Below are positions 1-9,401 of a DNA stretch of 64,000 nucleotides, piece after piece (the first letter of the stretch is position 1; every line of letters begins with the position of its first letter). The notes under the pieces are model-generated. The model searched no databases and had not been told where the DNA came from. It saw only the letters and a list, made by a program, of their open reading frames with translations. The stretch spans positions 124,001 to 188,000 of the forward strand of contig NZ_RBCI01000007.1 in the NCBI RefSeq assembly GCF_003628535.1. Direction: 5' to 3'. Made by a program: the position numbers and the translations under genes. The stretch comes from Flavisolibacter nicotianae (GTDB lineage: Bacteria; Bacteroidota; Bacteroidia; Chitinophagales; Chitinophagaceae).

Positions 1-1
1 C

Positions 2-2293
2 AACAACGTTGCGACGCCTGATTATTCCAAGTTCACCAGCAACACCGACTGGATCGATGCTGTTACCAGAACGGGCCATTTCAGCAACACGGGCCTGAAT
101 ATTTCAACCAGTACGGACAAGAACAGGTTTGGACTGGGTCTTGGTTATATCTATGACGAAGGCATAATCAAGCATGAACAATTGAGCCGGATGCTGCTTT
201 CCCTGAACGACGAGGTGAAACTGAGCAATGCAGTGAAAATTGGTGTCATCTTTAATACTTCCAGGCAGCACAACCCCTACGACGCGACCTGGGTGCTGGA
301 TGCCGCACGGAAAATCCAGCCGCAGGTTTCGGCCGAAGCCAAACCCTTCCTGGTTAAAAACCCGTACGGTTCGGACAGCATAATGGCCAACTTGTATTCC
401 GGGCTGGCTCTCCAGGGTTCCGGCGTAGTGAACCCCCTGCTGGTTCTGGAAAACGAATGGGACAAGACGATCAGCTACGAAAACCGTTATGTCGGGAATG
501 TGTACACCGATATCATGTTCTTAAAGAACTTCAATTTCAGGCCAACCTGGTATGCTGATATCAGCACGGTTGAATACCGGAAGTACACGCCGCTTTATTA
601 TGCATACGCTCCATCCGACAACACAGCTTTTTTGCAAAACCAGCGGACAAGCGTTTATCAAAGCAACCAGACCTGGAAGAAATTCCAGCAGGACTATATT
701 CTGAATTATAAAAAACAATTTGGCGCTCACAACCTGGGTTTGACAGGTGGTTTTACAACCTATTTCTTTGGAACATCCCAGCTATACGGTACGTCGAGCC
801 AGCAAACTGGACCATCAGCTCTTCCGATTCCCAACAATCCTCGTTTGTGGTACCTGAATAATGGTTTCGGTATAATTGCTCAAAACGGTGCCGGTTCCAA
901 TCAGAGTGAATACACAACCGTTTCGTACCTGGCCCGTGGGCTTTACAATTATAAGAATAAGTACTATCTGAACGCATCTTTCCGTGACGATGCTTCTTCC
1001 CGGATTCCGGAGAAAAACCGCCACCAGCAGTTTTGGTCTGTGGGTGCGGCATGGGAGCTTAGCAAAGAAGATTTCATGCAAAGCCTCAGCGCCATCAATT
1101 TCCTGAAGTTGAAAGGATCAACCGGCGTGTTAGGCAATCAAAGTACATACGGACGCAGCGGTGACTATCCTTCGTATCCAGGCTTGCAGTCGGGTGGCAC
1201 AGTAGTACCATTCGGTATGATTCTCGCCAGTGGAGCGTTGCCTGAATACCGCGTAAATCCGGATCTACGCTGGGAAACTGTAAATGCATCAGAAGTTGGC
1301 TTTGAATTAAATGCCTTTAGAAATCGTTTGCATTTTGAAGCTAACTACTATACCAAGAAGACCAAAAATATGATGACTTACGTTAGCCTTGGTTCATTGG
1401 GGTTGGACAATCAATTGGAAAATGGTGGTGAAATTAAGAACTGGGGAGAGGAGTTGATGGCGACTTGGAATCAAAATATCAACCGTGACTTTCGTATTAC
1501 AGTTGGCGGCAATATTACGTTCATGAAAAATAAAGTGGTTAGTGTTGCCTCTTCACTGCCCGGAGGTATCATTATTGATGCGAGAGCCAATAATGGTAGT
1601 GCGGAAGCACGTACAATGCCTGGTTACCCGATTGGTTCTTTCTTTGGTTATGTGGTTGAAGGTATTTACCAAAGCCAGTTGGACATCCTGAAATCTCCCC
1701 CGGCAAGTTCACTTGGCTCCTACCGTCCCGGCGATTTTAAATTCAAGGATGTAAATGGAGACGGCGTGATCGACGCGAAGGACCGCACCATTATCGGCAA
1801 TCCTACGCCTGATTTTATCTACGGTGGCAATATCGGACTGACCTACAAGCGCCTAAACATCAGTGCTGATTTTGGTGGTGTCTACGGTAACGAAATCTTC
1901 CGGGTATGGGGCTCACTGGAATCACCGTTCCAACGTGTGAACTATGCCGCTTTTAAAGTCGACAGGTGGCATGGTCCAGGTACTTCCAACTGGGAGCCGA
2001 TCATCAGCCAGGGTGACCGTTTCAACTACAACGGTTCGACCTACAACATCGAAGATGGCAGCTATTTCCGAATCCGGAACCTGCAGGTTGGTTATGATTT
2101 CAACCCGGGCATGCTGTCGAAAGCAAGAATTAAGAATCTGCGGATCTATGGAAACGTGCAGAACCTGAAGACATGGAAACACAATTTTGGCTATACCGCA
2201 GAATATGGTGGCAGTGCAACCGCGTTTGGATTTGATGAAGCCGGTGGTGCTTTGCCAAGAGTGATCACGTTCGGTTTGAATGCGACGTTCTAA
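2..2293 (+). CDS. SusC/RagA-type TonB-dependent outer-membrane transporter, 5' truncated by window edge
   Basis: About 763 residues of a SusC-family TonB-dependent transporter are visible; the frame is open from base 2, so the signal peptide, carboxypeptidase-like domain and most of the plug lie to the left of the window. The start of the visible part (TDWIDAVTRTGHFSNTGLNI) is the typical SusC segment just after the plug. A long beta-barrel follows, with a calcium-like DVNGDGVIDAKDRT motif near the end and a terminal phenylalanine after the last strand, as expected for outer-membrane assembly. It would import oligosaccharides together with the SusD lipoprotein that starts 25 bp downstream. 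The substrate is not visible from this protein; the downstream GH144-like and GH3 enzymes suggest beta-glucan. SusC identity is near certain. Confidence 0.95.
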   Translation, partial: NNVATPDYSKFTSNTDWIDAVTRTGHFSNTGLNISTSTDKNRFGLGLGYIYDEGIIKHEQLSRMLLSLNDEVKLSNAVKIGVIFNTSRQHNPYDATWVLDAARKIQPQVSAEAKPFLVKNPYGSDSIMANLYSGLALQGSGVVNPLLVLENEWDKTISYENRYVGNVYTDIMFLKNFNFRPTWYADISTVEYRKYTPLYYAYAPSDNTAFLQNQRTSVYQSNQTWKKFQQDYILNYKKQFGAHNLGLTGGFTTYFFGTSQLYGTSSQQTGPSALPIPNNPRLWYLNNGFGIIAQNGAGSNQSEYTTVSYLARGLYNYKNKYYLNASFRDDASSRIPEKNRHQQFWSVGAAWELSKEDFMQSLSAINFLKLKGSTGVLGNQSTYGRSGDYPSYPGLQSGGTVVPFGMILASGALPEYRVNPDLRWETVNASEVGFELNAFRNRLHFEANYYTKKTKNMMTYVSLGSLGLDNQLENGGEIKNWGEELMATWNQNINRDFRITVGGNITFMKNKVVSVASSLPGGIIIDARANNGSAEARTMPGYPIGSFFGYVVEGIYQSQLDILKSPPASSLGSYRPGDFKFKDVNGDGVIDAKDRTIIGNPTPDFIYGGNIGLTYKRLNISADFGGVYGNEIFRVWGSLESPFQRVNYAAFKVDRWHGPGTSNWEPIISQGDRFNYNGSTYNIEDGSYFRIRNLQVGYDFNPGMLSKARIKNLRIYGNVQNLKTWKHNFGYTAEYGGSATAFGFDEAGGALPRVITFGLNATF

Positions 2294-2318
2294 TTCGTTA
2301 ACTACAGAAATTTCGGAA

Positions 2319-3872
2319 ATGAAAAAAAATACTAAGGTTTTACTCGGATTACTTCTCCTAACTGCAGCCAGTTTTTCAATTACCGGTTGCAAAAAATTCC
2401 TTGACAGAAAGCCTCTGTCTGCGACATTGACTGATTATGGTAGTGCTGTGGATGGTCAGGCGATTGGCATGTATTCAGTCTTTAATACCTATGCGGGATA
2501 CAACACATTGCCCTGGCTGGATTTCAACAGTATTCGCGATGACGATGCACAAAAGGGTAGCAGCGCGACAGATGGCGCCGAAATCAATGCCGAGTTTGAA
2601 ACGTTTCAATACACTAAGGATGATTGGGCAACAAACACCTACTGGAACGATCATTACTACCTGATCAATAAGGCGAACCAGTTATTGTTTACTGCGGATT
2701 CGCTGAAGTTAAACGACCCTGGATCGCTGAGAAATATTGGCGAAGCACATTTTTTCAGGGCCTATTCTTATTTCGAATTGGTTAAAGCATATGGAGAGGT
2801 ACCGAAAATTGATTTTTTTTATACAGAGGCATCAAAAGGCGTTCGACCAAAATCAACCGTTGCAGAAATTTATGCCTTAATCGACAAAGATCTGCAAGCC
2901 GCTGCCCAATATCTACCTCTCACTTGGTTCAATAGTACAACAGGCCAAAATCCGTTTCCCGGCCGTTTGACTAGTGGCGCTGCCAATACGCTTTGGGCAA
3001 AAACCTATTTATTCAGACAAAACTGGGCGATGGTATTGGGTTTATGCAACCAGGTCATTGCCTCCAACCAATATTCACTTGCACCAAAATTTACCGACGT
3101 TTGGCGCGAGGGTCCCAATGGTTTAGGCAAAAATGGACCAGAGTCCATTCTGGAAATGCAGGCCTATGTAGCACCAGGTACAGATTATGGTGTTGATTTT
3201 GGTACTTCGCAAAATGTAAGGACGGCTCCAGGTTTCTCCGACCAAACCTGGAACCTGGGATGGGGCTGGAATACGCCAACGGAAAAACTGCAAACCCAGT
3301 GGCCTTCCTCCGACCCAAGAAAGTCGGCTACGATCCTTTACTCCGGCCGGTTTGACGGCGGTCCTGACAGCGCCGGATTTGGTGGAACGTTGCCGCCCTA
3401 CGTACCGGGTTCCAAGCTCGAGCAGCCCTATTGGAACAAGAAAGTTTATTCCGATCCTGCTGTCCGCCAGTTGACGGGCCATCTGCACGATGCCCGCTGG
3501 ATCAATCACCGGATTTTGCGATATGCTGATGTTCTTTTGATGAAAGCGGAGGCGGCGAATGAACTGAACGATGGGGCGACGGCTGCTTCCACACTCGAAC
3601 TGGTGAGGGCAAGGGCTAGAGGTGGAAACAATACTATATTGCCTCCGGTTGTTTTCCAGGATCAGGCCCAGATGCGCAAAGCCATCAAAGATGAAAGACG
3701 CTGGGAGTTTGCCATGGAAGGCTACCGTTTCTACGACCTCGTAAGATGGGGCGATGCGCAAACTGAACTGGGACCACTGGGCTACAGCAACCGTGCCCGG
3801 TATTACCCAATCCCGCAAAAAGCAATTGACCTTTCCGGCGGTGTGCTGACGCAAAATCCGGAATGGCAATAA
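2319..3872 (+). CDS. SusD/RagB family glycan-binding surface lipoprotein
   Basis: This is a 517-residue SusD homologue, the lid that binds glycan over the SusC barrel. The start at 2319 (MKKNTKVLLGLLLL) is preferred over an in-frame ATG at 2280 that overlaps susC, because it gives a clean lipoprotein signal ending in the lipobox ITGC. An N-terminal TPR-like helical part (HFFRAYSYFELVKAYGEVP) and the C-terminal RagB/SusD signature (RILRYADVLLMKAEAANEL, then KDERRWEFAMEGYRFYDLVR) are both visible. It follows susC directly and is followed 23 bp later by a LamG lipoprotein, so the three form one transcription unit ending at the hairpin at 4772. The product would be surface exposed. Confidence 0.96.
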   Translation: MKKNTKVLLGLLLLTAASFSITGCKKFLDRKPLSATLTDYGSAVDGQAIGMYSVFNTYAGYNTLPWLDFNSIRDDDAQKGSSATDGAEINAEFETFQYTKDDWATNTYWNDHYYLINKANQLLFTADSLKLNDPGSLRNIGEAHFFRAYSYFELVKAYGEVPKIDFFYTEASKGVRPKSTVAEIYALIDKDLQAAAQYLPLTWFNSTTGQNPFPGRLTSGAANTLWAKTYLFRQNWAMVLGLCNQVIASNQYSLAPKFTDVWREGPNGLGKNGPESILEMQAYVAPGTDYGVDFGTSQNVRTAPGFSDQTWNLGWGWNTPTEKLQTQWPSSDPRKSATILYSGRFDGGPDSAGFGGTLPPYVPGSKLEQPYWNKKVYSDPAVRQLTGHLHDARWINHRILRYADVLLMKAEAANELNDGATAASTLELVRARARGGNNTILPPVVFQDQAQMRKAIKDERRWEFAMEGYRFYDLVRWGDAQTELGPLGYSNRARYYPIPQKAIDLSGGVLTQNPEWQ

Positions 3873-3895
3873 TCTCGACTTAAAAAACAAATAGT

Positions 3896-4741
3896 ATGAA
3901 AAGAAATAAAATTTCATTCAAAATACTGGCTGCAGTCATTGCGGTCGCAGGATTTGCATCCTGCCAGAAAATGGACAAACCTGCGTTGGGTGATTACCAA
4001 AAGGACAATCTTGTTACGCCAACAACGGCGCTCCGGTTTTTCGTCAGCTTTGATTCAACATCCGCTGAAGACCAGCAGATCAACAAACGGTTTAAAGACA
4101 GCGTTTCCGGTTATCCAAGTTTCTTTCCGGATGCATCTTTAAAATATGGTCCCGGCGTTCATGGCACCGCTTATATCGGCAACGGCAACAAGAGCCTGTC
4201 GTATGTAAACGCCAATGACTTTATGAAGTCGACTAGTTTTACGGTTGCATTTTGGGAAAAGCACAATGGCGTGACCGGCGGCGATGCCGAGTTCGTGATG
4301 AGTGTTCCTTCTACGCAGGGACACTGGAGCAATTCAGCCATGTTGCTGATTGTCGATAACAAAGGCGCCGGAACGACGTTGGATTCTGCCGTGATTAAAT
4401 TGATGGTTGCCGAAGTCGGAAACGGCGACCATTGGTTTGAACTAACAGGAAACAACCGGATGCCCAACATCCTGGACAATCAATGGCATCACCTGGCTTT
4501 TGCTTATGATGAAACGACGTCCAACATGAGCGTCTACAGAGATGGCGTTCTTTACAAAGTTTTATCGTGGGCAGGTCATGGTCCGATTAAGTTCGATTAC
4601 ACAAAAGTGTCGGGCTTTTATCTTGGTGGAAAAACAACCGACTGGGGGAAACCTTTCAATGGCGGGCTGGACCAGTTCAGGCTGTACAACAAGGCCCTGA
4701 GTGCTGCGGAAGTTGCCAACTTATACAACAGCAAGTTATAA
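3896..4741 (+). CDS. LamG-like (concanavalin A-like fold) surface lipoprotein
   Basis: This is a 281-residue lipoprotein with the lipobox FASC near residue 22. Residues of about 60-278 match the Laminin_G_3 / concanavalin A-like lectin fold: an SLSYVNANDF start, the SFTVAFW strand, QWHHLAFAYDETTSNMSVYR and the end GGLDQFRLYNKALSAAEVAN. These domains are common as surface glycan-binding proteins (the SusE/F position) in Bacteroidota loci. I see no catalytic residues of a GH16 type, so binding rather than hydrolysis is the better guess. It is the last gene before an 11-bp-stem hairpin. Confidence 0.85.
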   Translation: MKRNKISFKILAAVIAVAGFASCQKMDKPALGDYQKDNLVTPTTALRFFVSFDSTSAEDQQINKRFKDSVSGYPSFFPDASLKYGPGVHGTAYIGNGNKSLSYVNANDFMKSTSFTVAFWEKHNGVTGGDAEFVMSVPSTQGHWSNSAMLLIVDNKGAGTTLDSAVIKLMVAEVGNGDHWFELTGNNRMPNILDNQWHHLAFAYDETTSNMSVYRDGVLYKVLSWAGHGPIKFDYTKVSGFYLGGKTTDWGKPFNGGLDQFRLYNKALSAAEVANLYNSKL

Positions 4742-4771
4742 AAGCACGGTTCCGCTTTTTCTAATCAAATC

Positions 4772-4809
4772 ATAAAGGCTGAACACTCTGTGTCAGCCTT
4801 TATACTTTT
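4772..4809 (+). terminator. Hairpin with 11-bp perfect stem between the susCD unit and the cytochrome gene
   Basis: The arms 4772-4782 and 4793-4803 are perfectly complementary (ATAAAGGCTGA) with a 10-nt loop and a short T run after ACT. It sits only 9 bases before the GTG start of the next gene, so it may be a partial terminator or a processing/stabilising stem rather than a full stop. Confidence 0.7.
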
Positions 4810-4812
4810 CAT

Positions 4813-6060
4813 GTGAAAACAAAATGTTTATTTTCCCAGAAGAAATTGCCGGTTGCCATTACGTTCCTGATTGCCTCAGTTCTTTTACTGACTCAATGCG
4901 TGAACGATGGCAAAATGAAGAATGCCCAGCCGAAAGACGACGCTTACAAACAATTTGCAGGGTCGGGGACCTGTGCCGGTTGCCATAAAGACATTTATGA
5001 AAAACATCTCCGCACGGAACACCACCTGTCTACGTCGCCAGCTACGGCAACAACGATCCTGGGACGTTTTGGTGCCGGAAATAACAGTTTTGAATTTGAT
5101 CCTCTTACCAGCGTGGCAATGGAAAAAAGGGGAGACGATTTTTACCAGGTCGAGTATAGCGCCGGTAAAGAGGTGCGAAAAGAAAAATTCGACATTGTTG
5201 TAGGATCGGGACGGAAAGGACAAAGCTATCTTTCCTGGCGAAACAACAAGTTGGTACAACTTCCGATGACCTGGTTTACGGCGATGGATCAATGGTCGAA
5301 CAGTCCCGGCTACTCGCCGCGAAAGCCGATGTTCGACCGGCCGATAACGTCGCGGTGCCTGGAATGCCACAGCACCTTTGTTGAAAAGTTAAACGATACA
5401 TCACAACGACTCGAAAGTTTCGACCGCAACCGGATCATCCTCGGCATCGAATGCGAAAAATGCCATGGCCCTGCGGCCATGCATGTCGCCTATCACCAAA
5501 AGAACAACAGCAAAGAAGCAAAGTACATTGTCAATCCTGCCAAACTGCCCCGTGAGCGCCAACTGGACCTGTGTTTTCTGTGTCACGGCGGAGCGCTGTC
5601 CAAAACAAAACCCTCATTTCAATTCCAGGCCGGCGATACGCTTTCCAACTTTTTCTCGCTACAGGCGGCAATGATGAATGCCGACAATATCGACGTGCAC
5701 GGAAACCAGGCGGGATTGCTTTACCTGAGCAAGTGTTTCACCAGCAGTAATTTGACCTGTCTGAACTGCCACAATACGCATGAAAATGAAAAAGACAGGC
5801 TCCAAATTTTCTCGCAACGGTGTATGAACTGTCACAGCGAATCACATGGAAAAACCTGTAAGTTGACCGCAACGATCGGGGAATCGATCAGGCAAAACTG
5901 TATCGATTGCCACATGCCCAAACAACCTTCCCACGCAATCGCCGTTTATTTGCAGGGAAAAGATGCACCAACCGTGGCTTTTCTCCGTACCCACTACATC
6001 AAGGTTTACGCAGAAGAAACAAAAAAATTTTTAAATCAATCGAAAGCCAGTCACCAATAA
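4813..6060 (+). CDS. Multihaem (seven CXXCH) cytochrome c lipoprotein
   Basis: This is a 415-residue lipoprotein (signal to residue 28, lipobox LTQC). It has seven haem c motifs: CAGCH, CLECH, CEKCH, CFLCH, CLNCH, CMNCH and CIDCH. The arrangement resembles the cytochrome c554/DmsE-type multihaem family used for periplasmic or outer-membrane electron transfer. The start codon is GTG at 4813; it overlaps an out-of-frame ATGTGA at 4811. The gene is followed 13 bp later by the FG-GAP/ASPIC gene and appears to be part of the glycan locus, which is unusual. What it reduces or oxidises cannot be read from the sequence; no partner dehydrogenase is encoded in the window. Confidence 0.88.
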   Translation: MKTKCLFSQKKLPVAITFLIASVLLLTQCVNDGKMKNAQPKDDAYKQFAGSGTCAGCHKDIYEKHLRTEHHLSTSPATATTILGRFGAGNNSFEFDPLTSVAMEKRGDDFYQVEYSAGKEVRKEKFDIVVGSGRKGQSYLSWRNNKLVQLPMTWFTAMDQWSNSPGYSPRKPMFDRPITSRCLECHSTFVEKLNDTSQRLESFDRNRIILGIECEKCHGPAAMHVAYHQKNNSKEAKYIVNPAKLPRERQLDLCFLCHGGALSKTKPSFQFQAGDTLSNFFSLQAAMMNADNIDVHGNQAGLLYLSKCFTSSNLTCLNCHNTHENEKDRLQIFSQRCMNCHSESHGKTCKLTATIGESIRQNCIDCHMPKQPSHAIAVYLQGKDAPTVAFLRTHYIKVYAEETKKFLNQSKASHQ

Positions 6061-6073
6061 CGCACAGTGAAAC

Positions 6074-9000
6074 ATGAAAACCGCCAGGCCCATATTTTTG
6101 GAAACAAGATTTTTGATGATTTCCCTTCTTGTTTTTTCCCTTCTTTCCTGCAAGCAAAAACAAACGCTGTTTGAGAGTTTGCCTGCAGCAAAAACAGGAA
6201 TTTCGTTCACCAATACACCTGAAAAGAAAAAGTTATTCAGCATACTTTACTATCTCTATTATTACAACGGTGGAGGAGTGGCCACCGGCGATGTGAACAA
6301 CGACGGACTTCCCGATATCTATTTTACAGCGAACAGCAAAGGCCACAACAAGCTCTATTTAAACAAGGGCAATTTCCAGTTTGAGGACATTACGGCGAAA
6401 GCCGGCGTGGCCGGCACGTCCGACTGGTGCACGGGTGTGACGATGGCAGATGTGAACGGGGACGGGCTTTTGGACATTTACGTCAGTGCCGTTGCCAACA
6501 AATATGGACTCAAGGGCCGCAATGAACTGTTCATCAACAACGGCAACAACACCTTTTCGGAAAAAGCCGGGGAAATGGGTCTCGACTTTTCCGGTTTTAC
6601 CACGCAAACCGCTTTTTTTGATTACGACCACGATGGCGACCTCGATTGTTACATTTTGAATCAATCGCACCATCCCCACGCCAACATTGTCGATACGTCG
6701 AACCGCCGAAAGTACGATTCGTTGTCGGGTGACCGCTTTTACCGGAACGATCTAAAGACAACAGGAAAGTTTACCGATGTTTCCAAAGAGGCAGGAATTT
6801 ATCAAAGCAATCTTGGCTACGGTCTTGGCATTGCCGTGGGAGATTTGAACAACGATGGATGGGACGATCTTTATATTGGCAACGATTTCCACGAGAATGA
6901 CTACTACTATATCAACAATGGAAATGGAAGTTTTACCGAAAGCGGTGCCAACCATTTCCGCCACTATAGCCGGTTTAGCATGGGCAATGATATCGCGGAT
7001 TACAACAACGACGGGCAGTTGGATGTTGTGACGGTAGACATGCTGCCCGGTGATGAAAAAACAGTCAAAACTTATGGCAGTGATGAAAACCCGGAGATCT
7101 ACAAGCTGAAGCTGGAAATGAATGGCTACCAATACCAGTATTCACGAAACTGCCTGCAGCGAAACAACGGCGATGGAAGCAGTTTTAGCGATGTTGGATT
7201 GATCAGCGGCGTGGCGGCCACGGACTGGAGTTGGAGCCCGCTTTTTGCCGACTTCGACAACGATGGAAAAAAGGATTTGTTCATTTCCAGCGGGATCGTC
7301 AAACGGCCCGTTGACCTTGACTATATTCGTTTTGCTTCCGACCTGAAGATGAAGGGTATGGACCGGACGGACGCTTTCGATGACGAAGCCATCAAGGCCA
7401 TGCCGGACGGTGCGTCACACCCGTTTTTTTATAAAGGCGATGGTACCGGATTCCAGGACCTGAGTATAGCCTGGGGCACCGGTAACATGAAAGGTTATTA
7501 TAACGGCGCATCCTATGCCGACCTTGACAATGATGGAAAGCTTGACCTCGTGGTCAACTGCCTGAATTCGCCTGCTCTGGTTTTGAAAAACAATGCGCCT
7601 CCAAAAAACCAGCTTTCCCTCTCGTTCGTAGGAGACAGCACCAACCGGTTCGGCTTAGGAGCAAAAGCCTACCTTTTTTCGAAAAAAGGAATCCAGTACC
7701 AGCAAATGATGACCACAAGAGGATTTCAATCTTCCTCCGAACCACGGCTTCATTTTGGACTTGATTCGCTTGCCATAATCGATAGCCTGGTGATCGTTTG
7801 GCCCGACCAGAAATTCCAGGTCGTTAAGAATATTCCTTCAAACAAAGCCCTTTCTGTTTCACAGAAAAATGCAACCGGGAAATTCGACTACAAGCAGTTT
7901 TTCCCCGCTAAGCAAAATCAGTTTGATGACGTGACGGCAAAAATGGCACTTCCTTGGTCGCACAGGGAAAATGATTTTTTTGATTTTAATGTACAGTACC
8001 TGATTCCGCACCAGGAGAGTACGCGGGGACCAAAGGTGGCAATAGGTGATGTCAATGGAGATGGCCTTGAAGACATGTACCTCTGCGGGGCGAAAGGCCA
8101 GCCTGGAGCAATGATGGTCCGGCAGAAAAACGGAACCTTTCTCGCCTCCGACACGGCGCTTTTCAACCGGTTTATGGTGTGTGAAGATGTGGATGCAGTT
8201 TTCTTCGACGCCAACGGTGACGGTCACCAGGATTTGTGGGTGGTCAGCGGCGGCAACGAGATGCCCTCGAACGACATTGCCAGTGCCGACCGGCTTTTTC
8301 TGAACGACGGCAAGGGCCATTTTACCTTTTCACCAAAGGCCATTCCGCAGTTGTACGAAAACAAATCATGCGTCACCGTTGCCGATATCGATAAAGATGG
8401 CGACCAGGATGTATTTGTCGGATTTCTTTGTGATCCCCGCCGGTATGGCATCCCGCAGAGTTCTTACCTGTACCTGAATGATGGCAGCGGAAAGTTTTCG
8501 ATTGCCCCCAAAACTGTAATTGACTTATTGAATTTAGGTATGGTCACTTCTGCATCGTTCGCCGATCTGAACCGGGATGGCTGGCCTGACCTCGTTGCGG
8601 CAGGCGAGTGGATGCCCGTTACGGTTTATTTGAACAACAAGGGGACGTTTAAAAAAACAAGCCTTGCCAATTCGTCCGGCCTATGGCAAACCGTATATAC
8701 AACCGATGTAAACGGTGACGGCCAGCCGGATATCCTGGCGGGTAACTGGGGCCACAATACAAAACTGTGGGCGGGTAAAAACGGCCCTTGCAAACTGTAT
8801 GTGAAAGATTTTGACAACAACGGTTCGTACGACCAGGTGATGTGTTACACGATTGATGGAAAGCAGTACCCGTTTTTGGCCAAAGACGAATTGGAAAGAG
8901 CCCTGCCGGTATTGAAAAAAGCCTATCTCAATTACAGCGAAGTGGCCGGTAAAACGGTGGATTATATTTTCTACGATTTGTTCAAAGATTATACGGAGTC

Positions 9001-9376
9001 GACGGCAGAAGTATTGGGTTCATCGGCTTTCCTGAGCGACGGAAAAGGTAACTTTACACGTGTTGATTTGCCGGACGAACTTCAACTGGCGCCAATCATG
9101 AAGTTTACGTCTTTTCAGCAGGGAAACGAATCGATGTTTCTGGCTGTTGGAAACTTTTACGGAACAATACCCTACGAAGGCCGTTACGATGCGTTGCAGC
9201 CAACGGTTTTTTCCTTTGACAGGCAGAAAAAACAGTTTGTTTACCGGTCAAACCTCCCTGCTGAAAGCGGGGAAATGAGGGATGTCAAATGGCTGAAAGG
9301 TGCTGATGGAAAGAGCGTCCTGGTGCTGGCAAAGAACAACGGGCCACTTGACTTTTATTCACTCAGGCAACCGTAA
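6074..9376 (+). CDS. FG-GAP/VCBS repeat lipoprotein with ASPIC/UnbV domain
   Basis: This is a 1100-residue exported lipoprotein; an internal Met at 6116 (MISLLVFSLLSCKQK) gives the cleanest lipoprotein signal and may be the true start. It carries many calcium-binding beta-propeller repeats of the D-x-N-x-D-G-x-x-D type (GDVNNDGLPDIYF, ADVNGDGLLDIYV, GDLNNDGWDDLYI, ADFDNDGKKDLFI, TDVNGDGQPDILA). An ASPIC/UnbV segment lies around residues 520-590 (RFGLGAKAYLF through LVIVWPDQ). The family (CRTAC1-like) is common beside SusC/D pairs, probably as surface adhesion or scaffold proteins, but its role is unproven. It sits between the cytochrome gene and the three GH144-like genes in one direction with short gaps. 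Confidence 0.9.
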   Translation: MKTARPIFLETRFLMISLLVFSLLSCKQKQTLFESLPAAKTGISFTNTPEKKKLFSILYYLYYYNGGGVATGDVNNDGLPDIYFTANSKGHNKLYLNKGNFQFEDITAKAGVAGTSDWCTGVTMADVNGDGLLDIYVSAVANKYGLKGRNELFINNGNNTFSEKAGEMGLDFSGFTTQTAFFDYDHDGDLDCYILNQSHHPHANIVDTSNRRKYDSLSGDRFYRNDLKTTGKFTDVSKEAGIYQSNLGYGLGIAVGDLNNDGWDDLYIGNDFHENDYYYINNGNGSFTESGANHFRHYSRFSMGNDIADYNNDGQLDVVTVDMLPGDEKTVKTYGSDENPEIYKLKLEMNGYQYQYSRNCLQRNNGDGSSFSDVGLISGVAATDWSWSPLFADFDNDGKKDLFISSGIVKRPVDLDYIRFASDLKMKGMDRTDAFDDEAIKAMPDGASHPFFYKGDGTGFQDLSIAWGTGNMKGYYNGASYADLDNDGKLDLVVNCLNSPALVLKNNAPPKNQLSLSFVGDSTNRFGLGAKAYLFSKKGIQYQQMMTTRGFQSSSEPRLHFGLDSLAIIDSLVIVWPDQKFQVVKNIPSNKALSVSQKNATGKFDYKQFFPAKQNQFDDVTAKMALPWSHRENDFFDFNVQYLIPHQESTRGPKVAIGDVNGDGLEDMYLCGAKGQPGAMMVRQKNGTFLASDTALFNRFMVCEDVDAVFFDANGDGHQDLWVVSGGNEMPSNDIASADRLFLNDGKGHFTFSPKAIPQLYENKSCVTVADIDKDGDQDVFVGFLCDPRRYGIPQSSYLYLNDGSGKFSIAPKTVIDLLNLGMVTSASFADLNRDGWPDLVAAGEWMPVTVYLNNKGTFKKTSLANSSGLWQTVYTTDVNGDGQPDILAGNWGHNTKLWAGKNGPCKLYVKDFDNNGSYDQVMCYTIDGKQYPFLAKDELERALPVLKKAYLNYSEVAGKTVDYIFYDLFKDYTESTAEVLGSSAFLSDGKGNFTRVDLPDELQLAPIMKFTSFQQGNESMFLAVGNFYGTIPYEGRYDALQPTVFSFDRQKKQFVYRSNLPAESGEMRDVKWLKGADGKSVLVLAKNNGPLDFYSLRQP

Positions 9377-9401
9377 AACGGAATAAACTATAAATGATCC
9401 C

